DNA of 64,000 nucleotides. Source: Elmis aenea. Its lineage: Eukaryota > Arthropoda > Insecta > Coleoptera > Elmidae. The stretch's first letter is position 1; every line of letters begins with the position of its first letter. A program made the position numbers and the translations under genes. The notes below the pieces were generated by a model. It was given only the letters and a program-made list of their open reading frames with translations, was not told the DNA's origin and did no database searches. This document shows positions 23,685 through 34,565 of this stretch, piece after piece. The DNA lies in contig OX393582.1 of the NCBI GenBank assembly GCA_947652605.1, forward strand, positions 8,766,544 to 8,830,543, read 5' to 3'.

Positions 23685-24269
23685 TTTAACAGTGTTCAAT
23701 TTGATATAAATTATAGAGTTTCAATAAACAGTATTTATATCAAATAGAACAATGCACATATAATCAGCACCATTAAACAAAAAAAAAACGTGGCCCAATT
23801 AGTAGGTAGGTACAACAATAGGAAATAAAACTTTGATTATTTTTTTAATATAAGTATTTTTTAAAAGGCTTAATAAAGTCGATTACTTTTATCGGTAAAG
23901 TTCAAAATTTCATTAAATATCATAAAAAAATTTCATCTTCTAGCCCATCGGCTTAGAGAACTATTTTGGTTGAGCATCTTTACTTTAATGCAAAGGGTAA
24001 ATTACTCCAAGCAGGGTAAAAATGAAGTTCTTAGGGGTAATGAGGACAATAGACATAAATAGAATTATAAATAAAAAAATGCTTTTGTTTCATAATGAGG
24101 ATATAAATTTATTTTATACTTTTTATATTTATGATTGTATTCTCGGGATAAATAAATTCAATAAACCCTTTGAATTTAAATAATCGACGATATTTTTCCT
24201 TTCAAATTAAGGGGATAACGTTGGCGTAACTAGATATATTTTGGGGTAATAGGTAAAAAAGTTCCTCGA

Positions 24270-24475
24270 CCCCTGCTTTAATATCAAAAAACATCGCGCA
24301 CCCCTGAATAAAAAATCACAAACGTTTTTTACAAATCTCTTTAAATTATACTGTGTAAACAGAAATATTAATTTGTTTTAAAATGTCTCGCGCACCCCAG
24401 AAATTATCTCTTGCACCCTCGGAGGTGTACCCATCCCACTTTGGAGACTACTGTCCTAGACACTGTAATAAAAAA
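24270..24475. repeat. Decayed hAT-like repeat, cluster copy 1
   Basis: The block runs from ATCGCGCACCCCTG, through TGTGTAAACAGAAATATTAA, to CACTTTGGAGACTACTG. Related blocks occur at 27590-27790 and 34385-34565. The last bases resemble the GGAGACCACTG terminus of hAT elements. The left terminus is eroded. Confidence 0.55.
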
Positions 24476-24840
24476 ACAAATTAAATCCTCGGATTAAAAG
24501 ATCGAATATGTCAAAAAGTTTGATTAAATAGATGTTAATAGAGAATATGCACGCATTTACTTCTTAAATTAATTTATATTATTGTGTACTTCTTTAACAA
24601 AAATACCAAGTCATTGGTATCTACTGCCGATTTTGTTTGATATTTCGTTAACCGCTCCCCACAAATAAAAGCATTTTGAAAAAACTGGTCAAAGTAGTCA
24701 AAACCTTAGCTTACATTCAGAACAGAGATTTGTTGAAATTCTTTTCATACACGTCACACACTTATAGGTACTATACTAAAAATTAAATGATATTTGTACA
24801 TTTTAAAAGTTTTTATTCATATTAGTGATAACAAGTCACC

Positions 24841-24930
24841 TTATTTTTCAATTGTTACTTCATGGTTTCTATATTTTCCATCAGGAGGATAATGGTCCCA
24901 CCAAGCAATGGCAACAACTATAACATAAAA
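24841..24930 (-). CDS. Unit B terminal exon, 5' truncated
   Basis: The frame reads FYVIVVAIAWWDHYPP, then DGKYRNHEVTIEK and a stop at 24841. Homology to the other terminal exons breaks at about 24930, upstream of the hydrophobic core, where unrelated sequence (rich in AAGCAAGG) replaces the acceptor and the first eight to ten codons. The unit is therefore probably a pseudogene or uses another acceptor. The downstream TTTATT on the plus strand supplies a reverse-strand AATAAA polyadenylation signal. Confidence 0.42.
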   Translation of the reverse strand, partial: FYVIVVAIAWWDHYPPDGKYRNHEVTIEK

Positions 24931-25742
24931 ACAAGCAAGGATAATGTATTTAATATCATTTCTAAACTGTAAGTTACTTTTTATATGTTTTTTTAATATT
25001 TTTAAAACAATAGCACTTTAATCTCCAGAATATTTCTAAAATCGTTAAAATCTTGTGTTATATGAATTTGTATTGAACTTTTTTTTTAACTTACAATTAG
25101 TATTAGATCATGCGTCAACTATTGCTAAGAATAAAACTATTTGAGTAAACAATTATAAAAACTTTTCCATTTGTTGCAGACTTTTTGGATGTTAAAATTA
25201 CATAAAAATAAAATGACAAATTTCACAATTAGTCGTGTTTTAGAATTCTAAACAATCTTTCTGTATGAAGTTTCTTTGTAACTCTTAAAATAAGGCCACT
25301 TTACTATTGTGGAAATTTTTGAAATTGCTAAAATCTAGTGTAGTATGAGTTTTTATTCTTTTTTTTAAATCTTAAAATTAGTTTTGGGGTATCCTATCCA
25401 CCAACTTTTAATAAAAATTAAAGTTGTTGGGAAATTTTTTACAAAAAACTATTTAATTTGTCGATACCTTTAGAATGACGCTGTATAGAAGATATAATGT
25501 AGGGTAAATAATGAATAAATTAGTTGAAAAAAAGAAAATAGTTAAGTAAAAAAACTAATCAAAAAAGTCAAAGTTTTTAACTTAGCTTAGGTTAATAAAA
25601 CACATGGTGACGTTGGGTAAAAAATTAGAAGTGATAGATACCTATTCGTAACTGTATTTTTAATTTACAAGCTTATTAAAAACATTTTGGCTAAGAATAC
25701 TGTTGTGCAATACACAAGTTTTACAACATTTTTCTTGCCCTC

Positions 25743-25847
25743 TTATGCACGATTAACATCACTTGATGGCCACGGCAAAGAATATAAGTGCAAAGTAAAT
25801 ACAATAAAAGTAAGCTCACCTATAGCAGCTAAAATCAAGCGTAGCAT
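25743..25847 (-). CDS. Unit B first exon or 34-codon microORF
   Basis: Same structure as in unit A: ATG at 25847, donor GTGAGC after MLRLILAAI, stop at 25743 if unspliced. The peptide is identical to that of unit C (one silent change in the Asn codon). The overlapping 61-codon plus-strand ORF survives only here and in the first unit C copy; it is broken in the other three, which argues for the minus strand as the meaningful one. Confidence 0.45.
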   Translation of the reverse strand: MLRLILAAIGELTFIVFTLHLYSLPWPSSDVNRA

Positions 25848-26504
25848 TTTAACAGTGAATAATTTGATATAAATTTTAGAGTTTCAACAAACAGTATTTA
25901 TATCAAATAGAACAATGCACAATTAAACCAAAAAAAAAACGTGGCCTAATTAATGCGACAATAGGAAATAAAACTTAGATTTTTTTTTTTATGTATTTTT
26001 TAAAAGGCTTAATAAAGTCGATTACTATTATCGATTTAATTAGCGTATGGTTGCTTAATAAATAACAGCAATAAATAATTATATTGCAATTTAAAAATTA
26101 TTAAATAGTGTAGGGCTTTAGGTTAAAGAAACAGATAACAAATGCATAAGTACTAAATCGTCTTTTAAAGTCCAGTTGCTATTACTAACCTATTACCTGC
26201 CAAATTTTGTTTCTCGTTCTTTTTTATTACATAATAGCATAATTACATCATTCTAACGAAATAAAACATTGCCGGCTATAAGAAGTATGTTTTTATTAAA
26301 AGTTTCAATTGGAGCTCATTTGTAAAACAAAAGATTATTTATATGTAAAATTTATTTATGCCGTTCTGTCATACAGTCTACATGCAATTCAACATTACAC
26401 TTTAAACGTTATTTTCTTGCATTTTTGTTGGATACAGCAGTTTTTGTTTGTTTGTTATCAATATATAGGATCACTTCTGTTATCTTAAGGGTCACGATTA
26501 TACG

Positions 26505-26513
26505 ATATAAAAG
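26505..26513 (+). promoter_or_regulatory. TATA-like motif, duplicated at 30755
   Basis: AGGGTCACGATTATACGATA followed by TAAAAGGGGG occurs here, and a close copy occurs at about 30739-30765. TATAAAAGG is a strong TATA match on the plus strand, but no transcript or ORF follows convincingly in either copy. The AAGGGTCACGAT word also begins the palindromic MITEs of this window, so this may be a transposon scar. Confidence 0.25.
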
Positions 26514-27589
26514 GGGGTTTTGCGTTAATTTGATCAGATATTGACGATTTTCGTAAATATGGTCTTTCAGTAGACCTAAATTACAGGGTCATGACAATAT
26601 AATGCGTATGCTCGTACCACTTTTAAATCGATAGCATTAGTAAAAATACTGCGTTTAGTAAAAGTTTTTAAATGTTTTTATAGTATTTTAAGTTTTTGAA
26701 GAAGTCTTTTAACGCAAATATTTTAGTTTTAGTTATTTGTATCTATTGTCTTATTCGTTAGAAAATACTTTATTTAAATAACAGCATGTACTACTACCAA
26801 TTAATTAAAAAAAAAAAATTGTTTTTTTATCAAAAACCCATTCTACAACATTCAACGCCAATGAAAGTAACCTAAATGTCAATAAAAGTTTACAAAAATG
26901 TTTTTCGGACACTAATTATCATAATAAAATTCAATGGATGCAAGTTACGGTACACTTAATATAAAAATAAATTTTGTCCAAAAATTATTCCAGGTAATAA
27001 AAACTGACCAAATAGTGCAGTTGCGTACAAAATTACTTCCTCTTCCCAAAAATGCAAATAACAAGGTTAGGGTCATTTCTGGCGTAACCATTAGTGAAAC
27101 AATAGTGTACATTACATAGGTTTAAATAATCCGTTGTTTTCACACAGATAATGTGTAAAAGTTCATTTATCTGAAATCAAAACTAAAGATACAGGGTTGG
27201 TTAATTAAGTTAAAATGATCTATGACTAAAGAGTAATCATTCTATGAAGAACCATATTGAAAAAAACTAACAGCTTTGCCCTATTCATAAAAAACAAAAC
27301 AAAAAATACGTTTTAAATTTTTGCTTATAACGTGTGCTTATTTGAAATCATATTCAAAATATTTTTCAACATTATGAGGACACTTTTATGTGTAGACTCG
27401 ATATTTATTAATAAATATATATTCATTTATTTTTGATCCCTATATAAACTTTCTTATTTTGAATACAGGTGGCAGTCAGTCGACTGTGATACCATTAAAA
27501 ATGAATATTTTTATCTGGTTTTATTGATGTATAGGTTGTTTGGTTCATCTTTAAAAAATAAGTTACTTATTACAGCATTATTGGTCGCG

Positions 27590-27790
27590 CAATTTACTTT
27601 AATGTCATAGAAACAGCGCGCATCACAGAATAAAAGATCACAAAAGTTTTTTTATAAAATTCTTGAAATTATGCTGTGTAAACAGAAATATTAATTTGTT
27701 TTAAAATATCTCGTGCACCCCAGAAATTATCTCTTGCACCCTCGGAGGTGCACGCACCCCACTTTGGAGACCACTGTTCTAGCCACTGTA
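27590..27790. repeat. Decayed hAT-like repeat, cluster copy 2
   Basis: Matches 24270-24475 closely and ends CACTTTGGAGACCACTG, the best preserved of the three right termini. It lies just downstream of the unit C terminal exon. Confidence 0.6.
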
Positions 27791-28047
27791 AAAGAACAAA
27801 ATAAAATCCTCAGATTGAAAGATCGAATATGTAAAAAAGTTTGATTAAATAGATATTAATAGATAATAGCATTTTGTAAAAACCGGTCAAAGTAGTCAGA
27901 ACATGCTGTTCAGGCATTTGTTGGAATTCTTTTCATACACGTCACACACTAATAGAGGTACTATACTAAAAATTAAACGACATTTGTACATTTTAAAAGT
28001 TTTTATTCATATTAGTGAAAAGAAGTCACTTTATTTTACAGTTGTTA

Positions 28048-28147
28048 CTATGGGGGTGGTATACAATCTGGGGCGCGATGTATGCACCAAGGAATGGCAA
28101 TAACTATAACATAAAAAGTCGTTATTTTAAGAGGAAATCTATCAAAT
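28048..28147 (-). CDS. Unit C terminal exon, divergent tail
   Basis: After an acceptor TTTTAACAG the frame reads FDRFPLKITTFYVIVIAI, then PWCIHRAPDCIPPP, and stops at 28048 (32 residues). The leader is conserved with units A and D, but the tail is entirely different, shorter, and has two cysteines. It ends upstream of the shared stop position because the tail segment has been replaced. Flanking sequence on both sides (ACTATAACATAAAAAGTCG; GAAGTCACTTTATTTTACAG) stays close to the other units, so the divergence is confined to the peptide segment. Confidence 0.45.
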
Positions 28148-29302
28148 CTGTTAAAAGCAGGGTTGGCTTGATTTAAATCAATTGATTTAACTCACTTTTT
28201 AAACAACAATGATTTTTTAAATTTCCATTTGTTGCAGACATTTAGGATATTAAAATTACTATAAAAATAAAAGTTGAAATTTTAATGACAAATTTCTCCA
28301 TTATTCGTTTTTTGAATTCTAAACAACTTTCCCTATGAAGCTTTTTTGTAACTCTTAAAATAAGGCCGCTTTACTATTGTGGAAATTTCTGAAATTGCTA
28401 AAATCTAGTATCGTATGGGTTTTTATGATTTTTTTTTCCATCTTAAGTTTTAGGTTATCCACCAACTTTTATCAAGAATAAAAGTTTTTGAGAAATTTTG
28501 TGCAAAAAACTTTTTCATTTGTTTACTTTGTACTTTCAGAATGACGCTGTATAGAAGAATACTTATTGTGGGGGTAAATAATGAATAAATAAGTTAAAGA
28601 AAGGAAAAATAGTTGTTTCTTAAAAAAAATTAAAAAGGTCATAAAGTTCGCGATTATTGACATTTATAAACGTTTTTGTCTTTTTAATAAAAGTCAAATT
28701 TGCCTAACCCTGGTTGAAATTAAGCAAAAAAAATCAAAGCTGCAGCCAATGTCCCAAGTTCGCTAGATTCTTATTTTTTTCTTCAGGGTGACCATATTTT
28801 TACAAAAAGTTGATTTACAGAATTTTTACGTGTATGAAGATAGCAATTAATAAATAAAATATTCGTTTTCAGACTAGAAAGTCTCATTTAAATTTTAATA
28901 CAATTTATTACTTATTAAACGTCCTAATTACACTAAAAACAAAACTATTAAAACTTCTACTTCAATAATAACCAATACGTTTATAAGAACATTTCGAGCG
29001 ATTTGTTTTTTAAATTAAAAGAAAAATACTGTTTATTATTTAATTGATTTTTGTAACCATTTTGGTCTGCATTTGTTACATAGTATTTATTATTAATATT
29101 GCTGTTACTAATATATCAAAGTTTGTGAAACTGAACGTTTTTAACTTAGCTTAGGTTCATAAAACTCATTATGACGTTGGGTAAAAAAATAAAAGTGATA
29201 CCTACTCGTAACTGTATTTTTAATTTACAAGCTTATTAAAAACATTTTGGCTAAGAATGTTGTTGTGCAATACATAAGTTTTACAACATTTTTCTTGGCC
29301 TC

Positions 29303-29407
29303 TTATGCACGGTTAACATCACTTGATGGCCACGGCAAAGAATATAAGTGCAAAGTAAATACAATAAAAGTAAGCTCACCTACAGCAGCTAAAATCAAGC
29401 GTAGCAT
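29303..29407 (-). CDS. Unit C first exon or microORF, copy 1
   Basis: ATG at 29407, MLRLILAAV, then the donor GTGAGC; the unspliced frame ends at 29303. The ninth codon is changed from ATA to GTA, conservatively. It lies directly next to a second copy (29649-29753). Confidence 0.45.
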   Translation of the reverse strand: MLRLILAAVGELTFIVFTLHLYSLPWPSSDVNRA

Positions 29408-29648
29408 TTTAACAGTGAATAATTTGATATGAATTCTAGAGTTTTAACAAACAGTATTTATATCAAAGTTTGTACAACTGAACGTTTTTAACTTAACTTA
29501 GGTTCATAAAACTCATTATGACGTTGGGAAAAAAATTAAAGTGATACCTACTCTTAACTGTATTTTTAATTGACAAACTTATTAAAAACATTTTGGCTAA
29601 GAATGTTGTTGTGCAATACATAAGTTTTACAACATTTTTCTTGGCCTC

Positions 29649-29753
29649 TTATGCACGGTAAACATCACTTGATGGCCACGGCAAAAAATATAAGTGCAAA
29701 TTAAATACAATAAAAGTATGCTCACCCGTAGCAGCTAAAATCAAGCGTAGCAT
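29649..29753 (-). CDS. Unit C first exon or microORF, copy 2
   Basis: ATG at 29753 with MLRLILAAT, donor preserved (GTGAGC), unspliced stop at 29649. It carries more replacements than the other copies (Leu to His after the donor, Thr to Asn, Ser to Phe), consistent with relaxed constraint on a redundant upstream promoter/exon, yet no stop or frameshift has appeared. Confidence 0.4.
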   Translation of the reverse strand: MLRLILAATGEHTFIVFNLHLYFLPWPSSDVYRA

Positions 29754-30917
29754 TTTAACAGTGAATAATTTGATATAAATTATAGAGTTTTAAAAAACAG
29801 TATTTATATCAAATAGAACAATGCACAATTAAACCAAAAAAATAACGTGGCCTAATTAATGCTACAATAGGAAATAAAACTTTGATTATTTTTTTAATGT
29901 ATTTTTTAAAAGGCTTAATAAAGTCGATTACTATTATCGATTTAATGAAAATTAGCGTATGGTTGCTTAATAAATAAGGGACATAAATAAATATATATCA
30001 ATTTAAAAATAATTAAATAGTGTAGAGCCTTAGATTAAAGAAAGAGATAACAAATGCATAAGTACTAAATCGTCTTTTAAAGTCCAGTTGCTATTACTAA
30101 CCTATTACCTGCCAAATTTTGTTTCTCGTTCTTTTTTATTACATAATAGCATAAGTACATCATTCTAATAAAATAAAACATTGCCGGCTATAAAAAATAT
30201 ATTTTTATTAAAAGTTCCAATTGGAGCTCATGGCAGGTGGTGTAAAACAAAAGATTATTTATATGTAAAGTTTATTTGTGCCATTGGCATCCAGTCTACA
30301 TGCCATCCAACAATCCAGCAAATAATTATTTAATTGTAAAATTTATTGTTGCTATTCTTTCATAGAGGGTACATGCAATCCAACATTACACTTTAAACGT
30401 TATTTTCTAGAATTTTTGTTAGTCTGATTTGATTTTACCGTTCTGCACAATTATAGAGGCGTGTCTGGACTTTGCAAAAACACGATAATTTGAAAAGTGG
30501 CCAAAAAGTAATGTGGTTTGTTTTTAAACTAAACGACTCATATAAATTATTAATCAATGTAGACAATGCAAAACAAAAGATTATTTGAATGTAAAATTTA
30601 TTTATGCCATTCTGGCCTACGGTCTACATGCAAACCAACATTACACTTAAACGTTATTTTCTTGCATTTTGGTTGGATACAGCAATTTTTTGTTTGTTTG
30701 TTTGTTATCAACATATAGGATCACTTCTGTTATCTTAAGGGTCACGATTATACCATATAAAAGGGTTTTCTGAGTTATGTTGATTAGATTTTGAAAAACA
30801 AAACAAAACATCATATAAATATTAAAACACAAAAAATCTTAAATATTTTGAGATATTTTTTACATTTCATAATAATTTATGATTTTTCGGTTACTATTAC
30901 TTACTGTTGAATCTAAA

Positions 30918-31211
30918 TTATAACATGCGTTCAAAATGTAGTCCACGCTCCATAGGTAATACAAATTTGAGATCTACACTTTGTAGATAATTATGTTTTC
31001 CTAAGCATCTTTCTGTTTAATAAATGAAATACTTAAAGTAGCTATTTTTAGTTCATAAATTATAATTACCTGCCTTTTTGGAATTGGCCGTTTTCAGATT
31101 ATTTCACCAAAAAAAAATTAATATGCTTAGAACAACATTATTATCTACAAAGTGCAGATCTCAAATTTGCATAGTCCATGGAGAGTGGGCTAACCTAACG
31201 CGTGTTGTAAT
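30918..31211. mobile_element. 294-bp MITE with about 80-bp inverted ends
   Basis: Left arm: ATTATAACATGCGTT, GCTCCATAGG, AATTTGAGATCTACACTTTG and TAGATAAT. The right arm is the inverted counterpart (ATTATCTACAAAGTGCAGAT, then CATGGAGAGTGGGC and CGTGTTGTAAT). There is no coding content. It sits at a cluster-unit boundary downstream of unit D. The target duplication is unclear. Confidence 0.75.
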
Positions 31212-31537
31212 TTAATAATTAAATAGATATTATTAGAGAATATGCACGCATTTACTTCTTAAAGTAATTTATATTACTGTGAACTTCTTTAACAAAAATA
31301 CCAAATTATTGGTACTGTTGATTTTGTTTGAAATTGCCCTAACCGCTCCCCACAAATGAGAACATTTTGTAAAAACCGATCAAAGTAGTCAAAACCTTAG
31401 GTTACATTCAGAACATGCTGTTCAGACAATTGTTGAAATTCTTTTCATTTAGGTAACACACTACTGCTACTACTAAAAATGAAACGATTGTACATTTTAA
31501 AAGTTTTTATTCATATTAGTGATAAGAAGTCACTTTA

Positions 31538-31661
31538 TTATTCAGTTGTTGTTTCTTCATGGTTTATTCTATATTTTCCATCGGGAGGATAATGGTCCCA
31601 CCAAGCAACGGCAACAACTATAACATAAAAAGTCATTATTTTAAGAGAAAATCTATAAAAA
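31538..31661 (-). CDS. Unit D terminal exon, best-preserved peptide exon
   Basis: After acceptor TTCTTCAACAG (minus strand) the frame reads FYRFSLKIMTFYVIVVAVA, then WWDHYPPDGKYRINHEE, TTTE and a stop at 31538 (40 residues plus stop). A downstream AATAAAAAC gives a plausible polyadenylation signal. Relative to unit B it has one extra codon, an in-frame 3-bp insertion in the tail. The hydrophobic stretch followed by a charged aromatic tail suits a secreted peptide with a cleaved leader or a small single-pass membrane protein. I found no match among the small mitochondrial subunits that I know. The Met in this copy is Thr in units A and C, so it is unlikely to be the family start codon. Confidence 0.52.
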
Positions 31662-33174
31662 CTGTTGAAGAAAACAGGGTTGGCTTGATTTAAATCAATT
31701 GATTCATATAACGTTTTAAATCGTAATTTAAATCCGGAGATTTTATAAATTAATTTTTCACGATTTAACGACACATGTCACATATTAAATGCACGTTTTA
31801 AGTCCACACGCTTAAGTAGTTTTAAAAAAATCAAGGAGCGATAATTTAATTAATATTATTCCTAAATTGTAAATAACTTTTTATATATATTATTTACATT
31901 TTTAAAATAACGGTACCTACTTTACTCTTCCGAATATTTCTAAAATCGTTAAAATCTAGTGTTATATGAATTTATATTGAATTTTTTTTTAACATAAAAT
32001 TAGTTTTAGATCATGCATCAACTATTGCCAAAAATAAAATTATTTGATAAACCAATTACCTATAAAAGTTTTTTCATTTGTTGCAGACTTTTAGGATGTT
32101 AAAATTACTATAAAAATAAAAGTTAAAATTTTAACGTCAAATTTCACAATTAGTCGTGTTTTTAAATTCTAAACAATCTTTCTGTATGTAAGAATGTAAT
32201 TTTTTTGTAACTCTTAAAATAATGCCACTTTAATATTGTGGAAATTTTTGAAATAGCTAAAATCTAGTATAGTATGAGTTTTTATGAAATTTTTTTCATC
32301 CCAAAATTAGTTTTAGGTTATCCACCAACTTTTATTAAGAATAAAAGTTTTTGAGAAATTTTGTACAAAACACTTTTTCATTTGTTGATACTTACTTTAA
32401 GAATTACGCTTTATAGAATATCTACCTATTGTAGGGTGAATACTGAATAAATTAGTTAAAAGAGAAAAACAGTTAGGTTTCTTTAAAATAATCAAAAAGG
32501 TCATGAAATTCGTAATTATTTAGGTACATTTATATAAACGTTTTTGACTTTTTTTAATAAAAGTCAAATTTTGCCTAACCCTGGTTGTAAGTAAGCAAAA
32601 AATAAAAATTTCAAAGCTGCAGCCAATGTCCCAAGTTTGCTAGATTCTTTTTTTTTTTTTATAGGGCGCCCATATTTTTACAAAAAGTTGATTTACAGAA
32701 AAGTTACATGAATAAAGATAGCAATTTAATAAATAAAAAAAATATTTTCAGACAAAAGTCTCATTTAAATTTTAATTCAATTTGTTAGTACTCATTAGTC
32801 GCCTTATAACACAAAAACAAAATTATTAAAACTTCTACTTTAATAATACCCAATACGTTTATAAGAACATTTCAAGTGATTTGATTTTCAATTTAAAAGC
32901 AAAATAGTGTTTATTATTTAATTGATTTTTGTAACCATTTTGGTCTGCATTTGTTACATAGTATTTATTATTGCTGTTACTAATATATCAAAGTTTGTGA
33001 AACTGAACGTTTTAAACTTAGCTTAGGTTTATAAAAACCAATATGACGTTGGATAAAAAATTATAAAGTGATACTACTCGTAACTATATTTTTAATTTAC
33101 AAGCTTTAAAAAAACATTTTGGCTAAGAATGTTGTTGTGCAATACATAAAATTTACAACATTTTTCTTGGCCTC

Positions 33175-33279
33175 TTATGCACGGTAAACATCACATGATG
33201 GCCACGGCAAAGAATATAAGTGCAAAGTAAATACAATAAAAGTAAGCTCACCTATAGCAGCTAAAATCAAGCGTAGCAT
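33175..33279 (-). CDS. Unit D first exon or 34-codon microORF
   Basis: Minus strand: ATG at 33279, MLRLILAAI, donor at 33251 (GTGAGC). Coding before the donor is 28 nt, leaving phase 1, whereas the terminal exon at 31661 needs phase 2; a middle exon with length of one modulo three would reconcile them. If not spliced, the product is 34 residues, very hydrophobic, ending with stop at 33175. The ATG sits within 60 bp of a TATA-like GATATAAATACTG motif in the other units, so the 5' UTR would be short. Confidence 0.45.
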   Translation of the reverse strand: MLRLILAAIGELTFIVFTLHLYSLPWPSCDVYRA

Positions 33280-33289
33280 TTTAACAGTG

Positions 33290-33342
33290 GATTCAATTTG
33301 ATATAAATTCTAAAGGTTCAACATACAGTATTTATATGAAAT
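33290..33342 (-). promoter_or_regulatory. Putative core promoter with 12-bp inverted repeat
   Basis: Just upstream of each first-exon ATG, TTTGATATAAAT and ATTTATATCAAA face each other across about 21 bp (perfect in units A and B, one mismatch here: ATTTATATGAAA). On the minus strand one arm reads as a TATA box (GATATAAATACTG). Equivalent sites are at about 23697-23740, 25860-25904 and 29424-29468. Function is inferred from position only. Confidence 0.4.
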
Positions 33343-33906
33343 AGAACAATGCATAATTAAACACAAAAAAATAACGTGGCCTAATTAGTACTACAATAGG
33401 AAATAAAACTTTGATTATTTTTTTAATATAGGTATTTAAAAAAATACTTAATAAAGTCGATTACTTTTATCGGTTAAATAATAATAAGCGTGTGGTTGCT
33501 TAATAAATAACGGCAATAAATAAGTAAATTGAAATTTAAAAATAATTAAATAGTGTAGGGCTTTAGGTTAAAGAAATAGATAACAAAAATGCATCAGTAC
33601 TAAATCGTCCAGTTGCCATTACTAACCTATTACCTGCCAAATTTAGTTTCTTTTTACAGAATAGCATTAGTACATCATTCTAACGAAATAAAACATTGCC
33701 GGCATTAACAAATATGTTTTTATTTAATGTTCCTATTGGTGCTCATGGTAAAACAAAAGATTATTTAAAAGTAAAGTTTATTTGTGCCATTCTGTGATAC
33801 AGTCTACATGCAATCCAACATTACACTTTAAATGTTATTTTCTGGCATTTTCGTTAGTCTGATTTGATCTTACCGTTCTGCACAGTTATAAAGGTGTATC
33901 TGGACT

Positions 33907-34182
33907 GTGCAAAAATATGATAATCTGAAAAGTGGCCAAAAAGTGATGTGGCTTGTTTTGAAACTAAACGACTCATATAAATTATTAATCAATGCAAAGT
34001 CCACGCGACTTCTGTATTCCCAGAAACATCTTCTGGGCTCTTTTTCTAATTTTGGTTTCTGTTGCCAATTTACGGTTCTTGTTGATCCAAGAAGTCACTC
34101 AATCATTGGCTTCCGCAATAAATCGCTACTCATTAGATTGGAGATATTATCTATAGCTAGTTTAGTTTTACTTTGTTACTAA
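33907..34182 (+). other. Unrecognised ORF at the outer end of the cluster
   Basis: A 91-codon frame (starting GTG, so probably not a true start) includes GQKVMWLVLKLNDSYKLLIN and STRLLYSQKHLLGSFSN. Parts recur at 20808-20868 (two differences, both silent in this frame) and at 30460-30560 (some replacements). Recurrence at both cluster edges suggests it belongs to the ancestral unit. No domain is recognised; with so few differences, silent changes could be chance. Confidence 0.25.
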
Positions 34183-34384
34183 CAAATTCACTAGGTTAAA
34201 ATTTATTTTAGCTTCTGAACTACAAATAGCAATCGTGCTTGCTATTTTCTTAAACTTAAAATTTATTACATAACTGAATATTTTGTAATGGTATTTTCGT
34301 AAAATTATGAAAATCTTGAAAATCTATATTAAATTTCAAAATTTCACTCAATATTATAACTTTTCCTTCATCTTTTAGCTCAGC

Positions 34385-34565
34385 GATCCCCAAAATTTCT
34401 GATCGCGCATCCTTACCTTGGTGTCATAGAATCAGCGCGCACCCCAGAATAAAAAATCACAAACGGTTTTTTACAAAATTCTTTAAATTATGCTGTGTAA
34501 ACAGAAATATTAATTTATTACAAAATATCTCGCCAACCCCAGAAATTATCTCGTGCGCCCTATAA
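34385..34565. repeat. Decayed hAT-like repeat, cluster copy 3
   Basis: Starts near CAGCGATCCCCAAAATTTCT and carries AGCGCGCACCCCAGAATAAA and TGTGTAAACAGAAATATTAA, shared with the copies at 24270 and 27590. The right terminus is lost. Confidence 0.5.

Larger units (their letters stand above)
29117..29810. repeat. 346-bp direct duplication of the first-exon block
   Basis: CTAAGAATGTTGTTGTGCAA begins at 29251 and again at 29597. The duplicated segment covers the promoter-proximal part, the first exon and the start of the intron. Unit C therefore has two candidate first exons for a single terminal exon. Confidence 0.85.

Noticed and set aside
25687..25872. Plus-strand 61-codon ORF, also at 29247
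   Set aside because: Broken by a stop in three of five copies and antisense to the first exon, whose ATG, donor and length are kept in all five.
21112..31661. Terminal exons as a small mitochondrial respiratory-chain subunit
   Set aside because: The hydrophobic helix followed by a charged tail suggested COX or NDUF-type subunits, but no motif matched those I know, and the strong tail divergence is unlike such conserved proteins.
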